From Gigaspora margarita (taxonomy: Eukaryota > Glomeromycota > Glomeromycetes > Diversisporales > Gigasporaceae), in contig WTPW01000556.1 in the NCBI GenBank assembly GCA_009809945.1, positions 287,428 through 351,427 of the forward strand: 64,000 bases of DNA, in the 5' to 3' direction. The notes under the pieces are model-generated. The model was given only the letters and a program-made list of their open reading frames with translations. It had not been told where the DNA came from and made no database searches. Positions 43,396 through 54,431 of the stretch are shown piece by piece. The first letter of the stretch is position 1. The number at the start of each line of letters is the position of its first letter. The translations under genes and the position numbers were made by a program.

Positions 43396-43720
43396 AAGCA
43401 TAAACAATGCTGATCTTTTGGCAGAGTAAGCTGGATTTCTCACTTTTTGGTGAAATTTCGAAAAGCCCAAAAAGAAATATTGATAATACCAAACTTTTAA
43501 GAAAAGTAAGTTTTATGCTTCAAGGAATAATATATCTGCCCAAAAGTCTACTTCTGTCTAAGCTTCTGTATTTTCTGACAAAAAGCTCTAGGGTTGTTGC
43601 CCTACTACATCTTCTATAGTAACAAAGTCTTCTACCCAGAGAGCCAGACCCAAAAGGAGAGTTTTTTCCAACTCTATTTCAGTTTCTCATATTCAATCTG
43701 AAACTCTTTGTCCAAGTTGC
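43396..43720 (-). pseudogene. Possible fossil coding stretch, minus strand
   Basis: The minus strand near 43480-43400 reads KVRNPAYSAKRSALFMLPN and is similar at nucleotide level to 25680-25740 in the truncated LINE (AAAGATCGGCATTGTTGTTC versus AAAGATCAGCATTGTTTATG). The shared segment may be a common source sequence. Several stops are present. Confidence 0.25.
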
Positions 43721-44109
43721 TTCTAGATAGAGCCTTTGTTATATACAAATATATTAACTTTGAAGTTTTCATAGGTTGGGTTTTTGTGGAAAGTATGGTA
43801 TGAGGGATAGTTGAAAAGGGTTTTTTTGTATGACAAAAATATCTATTAATTTCATAATTGATTGTAAAATAAATAGTAAAGTGCTGCTTAATAATCTATA
43901 GTTTAAAATATTTGGCATCACGTATTGGAATACCCTAATGTGACCAATTATATTTGTTTCCAGAATTAATATTACACAAGCAACTGTGTAACAAAAATAT
44001 ACATTAATCATTATACAAAGTTCTAATTTACTGTTTTTACAAAAATAATTTTTGGTTATACAAAACTAATATTGTGTAACATTATACAAATACTAATTTG
44101 GTAACTTTT

Positions 44110-44390
44110 TTTATTTGAACCTAAGTCAGGGTTATTTGAACTAAAATCAGGTTACTTGAACCAAAATAAGATTCAAATTAAGTTTATTTAACTAAACCCA
44201 GTTTTTTTAGATTTATTTGAACCAATACAGAGTTTATTTGAACCAAGGTCAGGTTTATTTAAACTAAGATTGGGTTTTTTCAACCAAGCTTGGGTTTTTT
44301 GAAGCAAGATTGGGTTTATTTGTACCAAATTTAGATTTATTTATACCAAAGTCAGATTTGTTATTGTACCAAAACTAAATTTTGGTTTAG
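44110..44390. repeat. ~30-bp minisatellite
   Basis: About nine degenerate units of the form GGGTTTATTTGAACCAAGGTCA, with AGATTT and GGTTTTTT variants. The period varies between about 27 and 33 bp. Confidence 0.7.
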
Positions 44391-44840
44391 AAACAAAAAA
44401 CAAATTTAAAAATTAAATCTAATTTATATATAATTTTGATACCACTGCAAAGCAGCAGGTTTTAAACTAGTAAGAATAAAAAAAATTCAATTGCACTTCC
44501 ATTTTTGATTTCCTATATCTGAAGACCATAATCTGACCATGAGAAAATTTATGTTAAGATAACAATACTATTAAATCTGTAATTATTGCAATATATAATT
44601 ATTTGCATGTTAATTCATATTCGATTTATTATAATTTGTAATTAATCTATTACTATGAATTAATAATCAATTGTTATTTATATAATTTTCATTATTTTTT
44701 ATATTTTTGAAATTTAAAAATTGGCTTCTGTTTATTATGTACACTTTGTATCTTTGAAATTAGATTAATTCGTGATTCGCCTATAATTAGTAGGATTTAC
44801 ATAATAAATTTTGGGGCAAATTATTATATTAATTTACTAA

Positions 44841-45218
44841 NTATAGGAATCTGGCTGTTCCTCCTTCTAAAAGTTTTTTTTTGTCAATTAAACTTTTAAT
44901 GTGCATCTAATAAATGTTGTAGAGCTAATTTTTCTGATTTTAATGGTAGTAAAATCATTAAAATTGACCCAGTGTATCATGAGAAATGAGCATTTTAAAC
45001 TTCACGACTATATGTTTTTTCCTTTAAATAAACAAAGAAAAAACATATAGTTGTGAAGATTAANATGCTTATATCTCATGCTATATTGGGTTAATTTTAA
45101 TGATTTTACTACTATTGNAATTAGAAAAATTAGTTCTACAACATTAATTAGATGCACATTGAAGGTTTACTTGACAGAAAAAAAANTTTAGAAGGAGGAA
45201 CAGCCAGATTCCAACATT
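44841..45218. mobile_element. Large foldback MITE with four ambiguous bases
   Basis: The left arm TATAGGAATCTGGCTGTTCC and the right end GGAACAGCCAGATTCCAACA pair, and pairing continues through about 180 bp per arm to the centre near 45030 (ACATATAGT ... ACTATATGT). N occurs at 44841, 45064, 45118 and 45186, all in or at the edge of this hairpin. The arms share GACCCAGTG, ATGATTTTACTACTATT and AGCTCTACAAC-like blocks with 52393-52898. Confidence 0.85.
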
Positions 45219-45570
45219 TACTAATAAACTTATCTTTACTTATTCCCACTTTTTACTATATATTACATATATGATTTCTATTATCTATAGGCGAATCACG
45301 AAGTAACTGAGTTATGGATAATTTAATATATTCTCAAATTATATAAGATAAGCAATGATAAAGTTTGCAATTAGCTAATTTGTAAAACTTTATATATGTA
45401 GACAAAATCTGATTCAGAATCAATATGTAGTATCTTTATTTAAATGTATTATCAGCAATAAAAAAATTTTTTATCATGTAGAATCATGCATATTTTATAT
45501 ATTATATGCATTAATATGTATTCATGTGCATTTTATTATAAAATGTACATTTTTTCCATCTCTAGCCAGG

Positions 45571-45887
45571 CCATGCAAAGTTAATTTTTCATTTTGAATA
45601 ACTCACCCACCAAATTTTTCAAAAATATTTTTCAATTCTAATTGTATCAATTTTTTTCTCCTGTGTTGCCTAATGATAGTAACTTTAATTTTCTGAAATT
45701 CTCAATTTAAAAAAAAAATCTAAAATTTCTGATTCTACATTTGAAATTTGAAAATTAGCTTCACATGGCCTTATATATGAATATAAGCTTATTAATTTAA
45801 GCAGATTAAAAAAAAAACAACAAAATGGACTTGCCAACTGGAATTTTGGACCATGTTATACAAAATAAAAAATTAACTTTGTGTGGC
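45571..45887. mobile_element. MITE with ~36-bp TIR
   Basis: GGCCATGCAAAGTTAATTTT at the left and the reversed right end GGCCACACAAAGTTAATTTT match, and similarity continues through CATTTTGAATAAC / TATTTTGTATAAC. It is the sister copy of 41599-41903. Confidence 0.7.
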
Positions 45888-45938
45888 CTTACTGTGGCTT
45901 CAGATAATCATTCATTATAAAAAAAGTGTCTATTTTAA

Positions 45939-46182
45939 CAATCACTTTAAAGACACTACATCTCGGTTCACCAACAAGCTTATTTTATAGCTGATTAATT
46001 TATAGACAAGTTCATCTTGTAAACAACTAATAGTTGATTCTAATTCTAAACTTAATTCTAATAACTATGACTATAATTGCTTTGCAAAAGTAAAATATAT
46101 TGCTTATGAAAAGAACTTGTCTGTAAATCAATTATCTGTAAAATAGGTTACTAATGAAATATGATGTCTTTGAAGTAATTGT
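45939..46182. mobile_element. Hairpin MITE, ~244 bp
   Basis: CAATCACTTTAAAGACACTA and the reversed right end CAATTACTTCAAAGACATCA pair. Pairing continues through TATTTTATAGCTGATTAATT and TATAGACAAGTTC toward a centre near 46060. No target duplication was identified. Confidence 0.65.
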
Positions 46183-46369
46183 AAGTTTATCAAAGCAGGA
46201 CAAAATCAGTTATTAAGCAAAGGACCAAACCAAAGCTCAAAAAAAAACAATAAAAATTATATAAAACAATAAATTTAAACAATTCAATAAGCAATAGCAT
46301 TTATATTGCATTATTTTTAAAATTAATAATCATTAATGTCATAATAATATATCAAAATTAATAAGGGGG

Positions 46370-46445
46370 TGTGGTGACTTAGAGAAGTTGGTAAGTTGTC
46401 ACCCCCAAGTGGCAGGTCTAGGGTTCAAATCCTACTGGCAATGTT
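46370..46445 (+). promoter_or_regulatory. Polymerase III-type internal promoter of the retroposon
   Basis: Box A-like TGACTTAGAGAAGTTGGTAA and box B GGTTCAAATCC are separated by a tRNA-like distance. GGGGGTG at 46365-46371 and CACCCCC at 46398-46404 could pair, but not as a tRNA acceptor stem; hence a tRNA-like promoter and not a tRNA gene. Confidence 0.55.
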
Positions 46446-46509
46446 TTGAAAAATAGATTTGTATTATAGCACCATTTCTCCTCTAAGGTTCTTTGGTACA
46501 CTATCTTGA

Positions 46510-46761
46510 ATGGGAGCTGCTGGGTCACAAAAATCCAAGAATCAGAAAATGAATTCCTGTTTGGAAGTTCTGAGTGAGAAATTAGCAAAGATCTTCGAAG
46601 GTACTACCATAATTGGAATATTGAAAACTGGAGCTGGAGAACCGGACGACAAGATCCTCAAGGAGGAGGTCCACCAACCTGGCCGCCGGAGTTGCACCAA
46701 AGGAAAAGGACATGTGTTTCAGCAAGATGTACCAAGGAGAGGGAGTCTATTCGGCACCTAA
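46510..46761 (+). other. Short open frame in the retroposon body
   Basis: 83 codons starting MGAAGSQKSKNQKMNSCLEV and ending RRGSLFGT. It is hydrophilic, with Gly/Lys, and no domain is recognised. The DNA is more GC-rich than the neighbourhood, which alone could keep a frame open. Not claimed as a gene. Confidence 0.25.
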
Positions 46762-47382
46762 AGCTGAGCTGACCAACTCTTCTGGCTAACTGGTTTGGAA
46801 GTTTGGGGATACTGAGAAAGGACCAATAGGTAGGCTGTGGTGAGATTTGGAATTAGAGTAAATCTCACAAGGGCGGAAGTAGATAGCGTAAGTTACTGAA
46901 GCATAGATAATATCTGTGCGGGACAGGAACTGCTCTACCAAGTGTTCTGCAAGGATAAACTAGTCCTAAGGGGATTCTGTAATACATCTAGAACTGGCCT
47001 TGACTAACTTATGTAACGGAGGACTGTACTGGTAATACAAGGAGGCTTGGCAAGAGGAGCAGGGACCAGAAAGTTTAAATAGGCAATGCCGGTATGTGGG
47101 TTACAGGTATGGCAGCTAGTGTAGGACCTTCGATAGCTACTTAAATAGGCAACCAAAAGTTGCAGGTGTGGCTAGTTGTACTCTCATCAATGTAACAAAT
47201 GCCAGGGTGCTCCTGGAGGCTCCTATGGTCTGATTTACTTGAATAAAAGCCTTTCTCCAGATCAAAAACTTTGATACATAAAAAAAAAAATAAAAATAAA
47301 AATTAATAATACCTTAATTTCATATATCAATTGTTAAAAATTATGTCACGTTATGATTTTAGTCAGATTTAACAGTTATGTG

Positions 47383-48668
47383 CAGTAATATTACTTGGCC
47401 ATTTGGCCAGTCAATGGCCATGGCCAAAAGTTCAAAAATAAAAATTTCATTTTTGGCCAAAATGGCCAAATAAAGCTAGTAATCTAATTGGTCCAATATT
47501 AATACATATTTATTACAAATTAATTATATAACTTTAAGTATTTAAAGATATAGCTAGAAGGAGTATATTTATATGCTTTACATACTTTTTAACTTCATGT
47601 TTAATGATGTCCAGATTTAGATAACTTTAATAAATAAATCATTTGATATTTAAAATAAATAATAGATAAAGGGTTTTAAAATTAAAAAAAATCATATTTT
47701 AGAAATAAATAAGAATTTAAAAAATCTTATTTATGTATTAAAATTTTGAAAATAGAAAATGAAATTGGAGTATTTAAAAACTCCTATTTGACAAAATAAG
47801 TAAAAGTTTTATTGTGTAAATTAACTAACTATTTAATAATAACAAAATACATAGTAAATAATAAAACTTTGGCTCAAATTACATACTTAACCTTTACTCA
47901 AAAATTACTTACTATTAAACCTTTACCCAAATTATTTTTTTATATAACTAACCAAACCTTGGCTCAACTTACTGAACTTTTGCCCAAATTACTTACTAAA
48001 CCTTTGTTCATATTACTTATTTAGCCTTCATTTAAATTATTTTTTTATACAACTTGCTGAACCTTTGCTTAAATTATTTAATAAATTTTTACTTAAGTAG
48101 TTTTCCTATATAACTTACTAAACCTTTGCTCAAATTATACTAAACCTTTGCTTACTAAACCTTTGCTCAAATTACTTAATAAACCTTTGTATACTAAACC
48201 TTTGCTCAAATTACTTATTAAATCTTTGTTCAAATTATACTTTTATATAATTTTCTAAATCTTTGCTTAAATTACTTTTTTATATAGCTTATTAAACTTT
48301 CAGTTAAATTATTTTAATATAACTAATAAAATTTTTGTTTAAATTATTTTTTATATAACTTATTAAACTTTCGCTTGAATTTTTTTTATATAATCTAACA
48401 AGTATTACTTAAGTTATTATATATATTAATATGCTTTCATATAGTATTTTTATATACTTTTTTTTTATTACTATACAGAGACATTGGCCATTTGGCTAAT
48501 TGGCTATTTGGCCATTGGCCAATGGCCATATTAGCCAAATAATTTTAATTGGCCTGGCCAATTGATATTCAACTTTGGGCATAAAATTTTGGCCATTTTT
48601 GGCCAAATTATTTTGTATTGGCTAATGGCCAATTAAATTTTGTTTGGCTGATTAAATTGCCATCACTA
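47383..48668. mobile_element. TIR element with TTGGCCA-rich ends, degenerate 8-bp TSD
   Basis: The left end CAGTAATATTACTTGGCCAT and reversed right end TAGTGATGGCAATTTAATCA are weakly alike. Both ends are packed with TTTGGCCA/TGGCCAAT palindromic motifs (47398-47470, 48484-48660). Flanks GTTATGTG and GATATATG agree in 6 of 8 bases. The arrangement suggests a hAT-type non-autonomous element with subterminal binding motifs. Confidence 0.45.
47830..48420. repeat. Degenerate minisatellite inside the TTGGCCA element
   Basis: Variants of ACTTACTAAACCTTTGCTCA followed by AATTA recur irregularly, many separated by TTTTTATATAA. The open frame at 47812-48024 reflects these repeats. Confidence 0.65.
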
Positions 48669-49856
48669 GATATATGCATGTCTTGAGAATGTCAGATGAT
48701 AAAAAAATATCATTATAGTGAATACACAATGATCAATATTTGAAACAACTTACTTTAAATTTTATACATATTAAAATCAAATGAAAATTATTACTCTTAT
48801 TGAAATAGGATTTTTTTAAAATAATTAGCATAAGCAACATCAAAAATGTTATAATTATCATCTTGAAATATACTATAAACAGGAGTCAGTTAAAGCGGAG
48901 TAAAATTTAGTTAGGATTAGAGCTACTTTTTTGATGTGTTAGAAGAGCTTTTATACATAGATATCAAGAATCTAATTTATGCAGTATGTAGATTATATAT
49001 TGAGATAATTCCACTTTAACCAACCCCCTTAAACAGAAAAAAAATAAAATAGTCATAATACATCTAAAACAGAAAAAAATATAGTGTGCCAAAAAGTTGA
49101 ATGCTACCATCCCTTACATATTACAAATAACCATACTGGTAAAAATGTTTAAATAGACAAACTTTGAATTAGATGGTTTAATTTATTTTTAGTTAATAAA
49201 AATATAGTTTTCAATAATAAAATTTTCAGTCAGTATAAAATAATACTGAAACAAAATACTAGCTAAAAATTATATTATCAAAAACTATATTTTATTACTA
49301 AAATTTACAATATGAAAAGTTGAAAACTAATTTGTGAATAGTGTAACCATCTTATAGGAAAGCTTAGCCAATTTTAACTCCAATGTTGACATTAGAAGAT
49401 CACATAAATTGACAGTAATTAATTTATTAAGCATTTATTATAAAAGGAATGTATATTTATTTAAAGATAGTTTTTGAGAGCATACATTATATATATTTTT
49501 CTAGTAACAAAAGGTAGGCCAACCCTTTATAAATATTCTAAATCTCAGGTAATTTTACACTCCAACAGCTATGTCTATACCACTTCTACAATGTTAATAC
49601 CACTACAACTATGTTTACACTATTGCAACTCCTTAAATAACATTCATATAACTAAGAATGCCTAATACTAGAAAGGTAAGATTAACATGGCTATGGTGAT
49701 ACAATTATGGAAGGTATGTACAACTTAATGAATAAGACAAATATGGAAGTGTGAGACAAAGAAAAAACTATTCATTACAATAGTGATAGTAAAATTCCTG
49801 TACAAGTACCAAATATATAATAATTTTAAGATTTCATATTTTTTTAAATATTGATG
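48669..49856. other. AT-rich intergenic DNA
   Basis: Imperfect inverted stretches around 49190-49330 (AAAATATAGTTTTCAATAATAA / TTATCAAAAACTATATTTTA) could be a worn hairpin MITE. The frames at 49474-49665 and 49725-49955 carry no domain. No gene is supported. Confidence 0.45.
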
Positions 49857-50141
49857 CAGGGTTGGCATGGACCAGTCAATGGTCAAGCTTGACCAGACCA
49901 GTTTGACAAATTTGACCAGTTGGTCAAAGGGTTTAGTGTCAGTCAAATTGGTCAAAGGGTATTTAAATATATATAGTATATATATGCATATATATTTATA
50001 TTGTATATATTAATTTGTATATTATCTTTATTTTATTAATAGACTAAGCTATTTGACCAATTTGACCAGACCATTCAACCAATTTGGCCAGACCAGTTTG
50101 ACTAGTGAATTTTTGTTTGACCAGTAATTTGACCAACTCTG
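49857..50141. mobile_element. Small hAT-like element with TTGACCA motifs
   Basis: Left end CAGGGTTGGCATGGACCAGT and reversed right end CAGAGTTGGTCAAATTACTG share CAGRGTTGG. Both ends are rich in GACCAGTTTGAC / TTTGACCAG motifs in both orientations. No clean 8-bp duplication was found (TTGAT is present on both sides but shifted). Confidence 0.5.
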
Positions 50142-50214
50142 TTGATAATATGTGTTAAATTTTTTTAAATTTTCATCCTTTTAACTATGTTCCTTTAATA
50201 TAACTATTCCTGGT

Positions 50215-51005
50215 TTTAGTGCAACTGCATTGTATAGCTACTTTATTGTTTATATTGTTTGCTAACTATATAAAATTGTACAAATTAATGTAACCATTTG
50301 ACATTTATGTTTGTTGCATAGGTACTTGATTTAATATTTTTTGCAGATATCAAAGTATCAACATTATCATTGCCTCCTTAAATATATTATTATTGTTTTT
50401 GTATTATATAACCTTAAAATTAATACATTATTACACCCTCTCTATATTGTTTTGTAAGCTGACTCTTAAATTGATCACATAATTAATTAGATCAAATTAA
50501 GTAATATTCTGACTCAGAATTAAGTGATTCATGATCTCATATCACTAATTAATCCTACAGCAAATGATATTTGTAGAACCTGGATTTACTATTGGAGCTA
50601 AATTCAGTACCAAATTATTCTTACTAACTCAAACCAATAGAAACACAGCATGGTGAACCTTTATTGTAATTGGCTGATTTTTGTAGATCATCTCATTATA
50701 CAAAGTCTTATTAAAGTAATGATTTTCTGTCATGAGATCAAATATGACATATTTGTTAAGGTTGTATAAAAATTTAGAACTTTGTACCTTCTTTTCTACA
50801 AGACATTAAAGTAATTTGGTATTAGCAAAATAATTTAGAAGTTATATATATAATATTTCTATTATAATGTACTAATTTCCCTATTCTGGTTTTGTGCAAC
50901 TGTGTTTTGCAGCTACTTATATAACAATTGTAAATGTTAAAATGATTGTATAAACCTGCACAATTTTATATAGCTAGCAAACAATATAAACAATAATTGC
51001 AGTAC
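50215..51005. mobile_element. Pair of ~100-bp inverted repeats, possible element
   Basis: TTTAGTGCAACTGCATTGTA and TATTGTTTATATTGTTTGCT at the left are matched in reverse order by AAACAATATAAACAATAATT and TTTTGTGCAACTGTGTTTTG near 50890-51000. The interior is AT-rich with no transposase. The two TGCAACTG ends point the same way, so the structure may be a rearranged repeat. Confidence 0.4.
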
Positions 51006-51640
51006 TAATAATAATACATTATAAAAACAAGCCCATATATTAATACAATTTTGAATCAAGTTTGAAAAATCTTAAGTGACTTGATATACAATCAATAATC
51101 TAAATAGAATTCCAAGTAAACCAAGTAAAAAAAAACTACAATATTAATATATAAAATACACTAAATCAAAAAAGCAAAAAGCTCGATGTTAAATAACCAA
51201 GTCAACATATACATAAAAAATCAAACTGTAAATACATACTGCAATATATAGAATTCTTTAAATATCAATCCCTACCACAATAAAAAGTAACTTAAAGATC
51301 AGCATGCATGGCATAAAGAAATGACTATCCAATCAATAGTACTAATAGTAAAATGTTATAAAAACAAGCTCTCATATAAATACAATTATGAATTAAGTCC
51401 AAAAAATATAAATTTAGTACCAATATAAAAATAAAAAATATTTAGTGTCTTGATACACAATTAATAATCCAAATGGAATTCTGAGTAAAACAAGTAAGAA
51501 CAAGCTACAATGTTAATACATAAATCAAGAAAGCATGATGATAAACAATAGACACAATATACTGGAATCCCTTAAACATTAATCCTTACTATGATAAACA
51601 GTAACTCAAAGGCATGAAACATAAATTTGAAATACTTACT
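51006..51640. repeat. ~340-bp direct repeat, two diverged copies
   Basis: Blocks AAAACAAGCCCATATATTAA / AAAACAAGCTCTCATATAAA, then TTGATAYACAATYAATAATC, then AATCCYTACYA near 51015-51300, recur in order at 51360-51620. Confidence 0.6.
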
Positions 51641-52392
51641 TAAAATAGTCCTTTTTGAAGGGATAATAATGTATAAATAGCACGTACATATGTAAAAAAG
51701 TTATATCAAACTGGTTTTAATATAAAATGCAAATTGGAACATCATATTCTACAATATCATGTGAAAATATAACCAATCAAAGAACTGTATTTGTTTACAT
51801 CATTTTACTCTTCTGATAACTATGTTGATCCTGTTTTTGGTAGTGCTTTGAATCAGGTTGGGTCAACCTGAAACCCCAGCTGAAATTTCAGGTCATGTTA
51901 GGTTCAGGTTAGAAAATTTTGACCCAAAAGTTACAGGTCAGGTTTGAATCAGGTTCAGTTTGAGCATTAACCTGACCCAACCCAACTGACCCAACCCAAA
52001 ATTTTTTATATAGTTTAATATATTTTTTCTTTAGAATAGCAATTTTATATCAAATATTTATTAATAGGTTTTTTTTAGTTTGTTAATTCAAACTTTTTTC
52101 CATTAATTTATTTATTATATGTATTATATAATTATTATTTATTGCATCACCACCCCCCAGATCGACCTAATATTCCAAAATTGGGTTCAGTTCTGTTCAG
52201 ATTCAGTTCAGGTTCGGTCAAACCCAAACCTGAACTTAAAATTTTTGCAGATCTTTGAACCCAAACCCAAACTGAACCTAGAATTAATGAACCCGAACCA
52301 AACTCGAACTTGAAATATTTGTTCAGTCTGAGTTCAGTTTGAAGTTCATGAACAGGTTTGGGTTCAGGTAATAATTAAACCAAAAAATTAGG

Positions 52393-52898
52393 GTAGAATA
52401 GATAAGGCCGTTCAAAGTTGTAATGTGATGCAAAACACATGAAAAACACTATAGGTGGAATGTGGCATGCATACATATAAATGTTTTTTTTCTTACTAAG
52501 TTAATGATACATGTCAACTAATTGAAAGTTGTAGAGATCATTGAGACGCATCTAACAGTGGTTAGATCATCCAAATCGGCCCAGTGGATGGCGAGATATC
52601 GTTGAAAAACGATTGGACGACTTTATAAATTCTCTCTGTAAATAATGATTGTTTACATAGAGATTTTATAAAGTCGTCCAATCGTTTTTCAATGATATCT
52701 CGCCATCCACTGGGCCGATTTGGATGATCTAACCACCGTTAGGTGCGTCTCAACGAGCTCTACAACTTTCAATTAGTGGACATGTATCATTAACTTAATA
52801 AGAAAAAACATTTATATGTATGCACGCCACATTCCACCTATAGTGTTTTTCATGTGTTTTGTATCATGTTACACTATGATCGATCTTATTTTATACAA
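52393..52898. mobile_element. ~500-bp foldback MITE
   Basis: The arms of about 240 bp are near-perfect inverted copies around a centre near 52643. For example ATCGGCCCAGTGGATGGCGA pairs with TCGCCATCCACTGGGCCGAT, and GTCGTCCAATCG closes the stem. It contains TCTACAACTTTCAATTAG in the right arm, shared with 2745-2880. No coding. Confidence 0.9.
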
Positions 52899-53233
52899 TG
52901 CGTACTATGCTTATGAAATTTGGAGGTTTTTTTTTGAAGTTTTTTTTTTTGTTTATTTCATACAATGAGTACTACGCCATATGGCAGATTAGGCATCAAA
53001 TGGGCTTATGAAATTTTTGATTTGTAAATTTTTTTTTAGAAGTATTTTTTTTTTTGCTTCATTTCTTACTATGCCTACTACACCGGATGGCAGATTATGC
53101 ATTGAATGGGCTTATGAAATTTTTTGATTTTTTTTTTGTTGGTCGGATCTGACCCAACTAGGGTCTGATCCAACCTGGGTCAGGTCAGATGCGGGTCAGA
53201 TCAGACCCAGATCAGATTATATTCAATGATTGC

Positions 53234-53571
53234 AAGTAGTTGCTACATAGTAAAGTCTAAATTTTACTATATAAATAGATAAATTCTGCTTAAGTAAAAT
53301 TGTTTGGAAGGATAAAATGCATAAACTCTGAAATTTTTATCCAAATTGGAGAACTCTTTATTATTTGACTTTTTTAATTTTTACGTTCATCAAGCATGTT
53401 TTTTAAAAAGATTCTAATTTTTTTGTTAAAAGTAAAAATTAAAAGTCAAATAATAAAATTTTCTCCGATTTGGATAAAAATTTTAGTGAATATGCATTTT
53501 AATCGCCCAACAAGTTTACTTAAGCAAGTATTATCAATTTATATAGTAAAATTTAGACTTTACTATGTAGC
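53234..53571. mobile_element. ~340-bp foldback MITE
   Basis: AGTTGCTACATAGTAAAGTC at the left pairs exactly with GACTTTACTATGTAGCAACT at the right. Inner arms carry TTTTTATCCAAATTGGAGAA and its reverse near 53465, and AAGTTTACTTAAGC is related to the arms of the alternating-hairpin arrays. Confidence 0.85.
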
Positions 53572-53805
53572 AACTATTATTAACCCAGGTTTAACCCGAG
53601 TTGGGTTGGGTTTTTACTGAACCTGAACATGTTCACAAACTTTCAAACTGAACCTGAACTGAACCCAGACCTGGTTTAAAAGTTTAATGCTGAACTCGGA
53701 CCAAACAGCATTTTTAAAATTAAGTCTGGTTCTGGTTTGGTTCGAATTTAGACTGAACTTGAGCTTAACCCAATGTTCAGTTTGGTTCAGTTTTTAGGAA
53801 CACTA

Positions 53806-54320
53806 GATCAACCAATCAATTTGTTAGTTTTGATTTTACATTAACTGTTAATCAAAACAAACCAAATAGTAGACAAGTTAATACAGTAATATTAGGGTTA
53901 AAATTTGGCATACAATAGTTAGAAAGCTCTCCTAACCAAAAATTTCACAAGGAGCTTTTTTTTTTTGCCAAGAAAAAGGTGTAGTTTTATAGTTAAAATT
54001 TTTTGATACAATTTTTAAAAAAAAATTGTTTCCTTCAATTTCACATTACACTTGATACTGCATTCTGATCATTGAGCAGGGTTGTCATGGTGATGAATTT
54101 TATATTTTAAATTAATTAATCTTTTTGCTAATATAAATAAATTTAATATACATACTAATATTAAATATTATCAACAATTATTTTTCTTTTATAAACTAAA
54201 CAATATTTTTATATGTTGTTTGAAGATAATTTTTCAGTTAATATAACCTTCCACTCATCTTTGATGTTTCTAGCAAAATGAATATATGAAAAAAGTAAAA
54301 ATTAAATAAAATAAAAATAC
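53806..54320. other. AT-rich DNA inside the nested hAT-like element
   Basis: No gene is seen. Only AT-rich sequence with a TTTTTTTTTTGCC run near 53960. Confidence 0.45.
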
Positions 54321-54321
54321 T

Positions 54322-54431
54322 GAATAACCACGAAATAATATGATGGGGTGTAGTTTTGAATTTTGGCCTAAATTAAACTTAAATCAGCCCAAAATTAGAA
54401 ATAACTTCCTATGAGTTATTTCATGATTATA
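54322..54431. mobile_element. Diverged copy of the 96-bp MITE at 4586
   Basis: ACGAAATAATATGATGGGGT, then GTAGTTTTGAATTTTGGCCT and AAATTAGAAATAACTTCCTA, follow the order of 4586-4681. The right end GAGTTATTTCATGATTATA mirrors the left. Most CpG-containing GAAATAACGC motifs have become GAAATAATAT. Confidence 0.6.

Larger units (their letters stand above)
41904..45564. mobile_element. hAT-like element, 3.66 kb, near-perfect 8-bp TSD
   Basis: Left end TAGAGATGGGGTTTATGAGT and reversed right end TAGAGATGGAAAAAATGTAC share TAGAGATGG and then many TGTGCATAAATGTGCAT-type subterminal motifs. Flanks are ACCAGGCC (41896-41903) and GCCAGGCC (45565-45572), identical in 7 of 8 bases with one G/A difference. 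No hAT transposase is recognisable inside, only repeats, a large hairpin and fossil exon-like pieces. Confidence 0.65.
46365..47298 (+). mobile_element. Retroposon with tRNA-like head, A-rich tail and 11-bp TSD
   Basis: AAAATTAATAA lies at 46354-46364 and 47299-47309. The head has a box A-like GTGACTTAGAGAAGTTGG and, 50 bp on, a perfect box B, GGTTCAAATCC (46423-46433). The tail is AAAAAAAAAATAAAAATAAA after GATACATA. At about 934 bp it is long for a SINE, and the body is clearly richer in GC than its surroundings. It could be a SINE fused to another RNA, or a 3'-part LINE body with a tRNA head. Confidence 0.75.
52168..53805. mobile_element. hAT-like element nested in the larger one, TSD GATCRACC
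   Basis: Left end TAATATTCCAAAATTGGGTT and reversed right end TAGTGTTCCTAAAAACTGAA pair. Flanks are GATCGACC (52160-52167) and GATCAACC (53806-53813), one G/A difference in 8. Subterminal GGTTCAGTTC / GAACCCAAACC motifs are dense on both sides. Two foldback MITEs (52393-52898, 53234-53571) sit inside. Family member of 37145. Confidence 0.6.

Noticed and set aside
46365..46445. tRNA gene with box B GGTTCAAATCC
   Set aside because: The flanking stems do not fit a tRNA, and the sequence is the head of a retroposon with tail and duplication.
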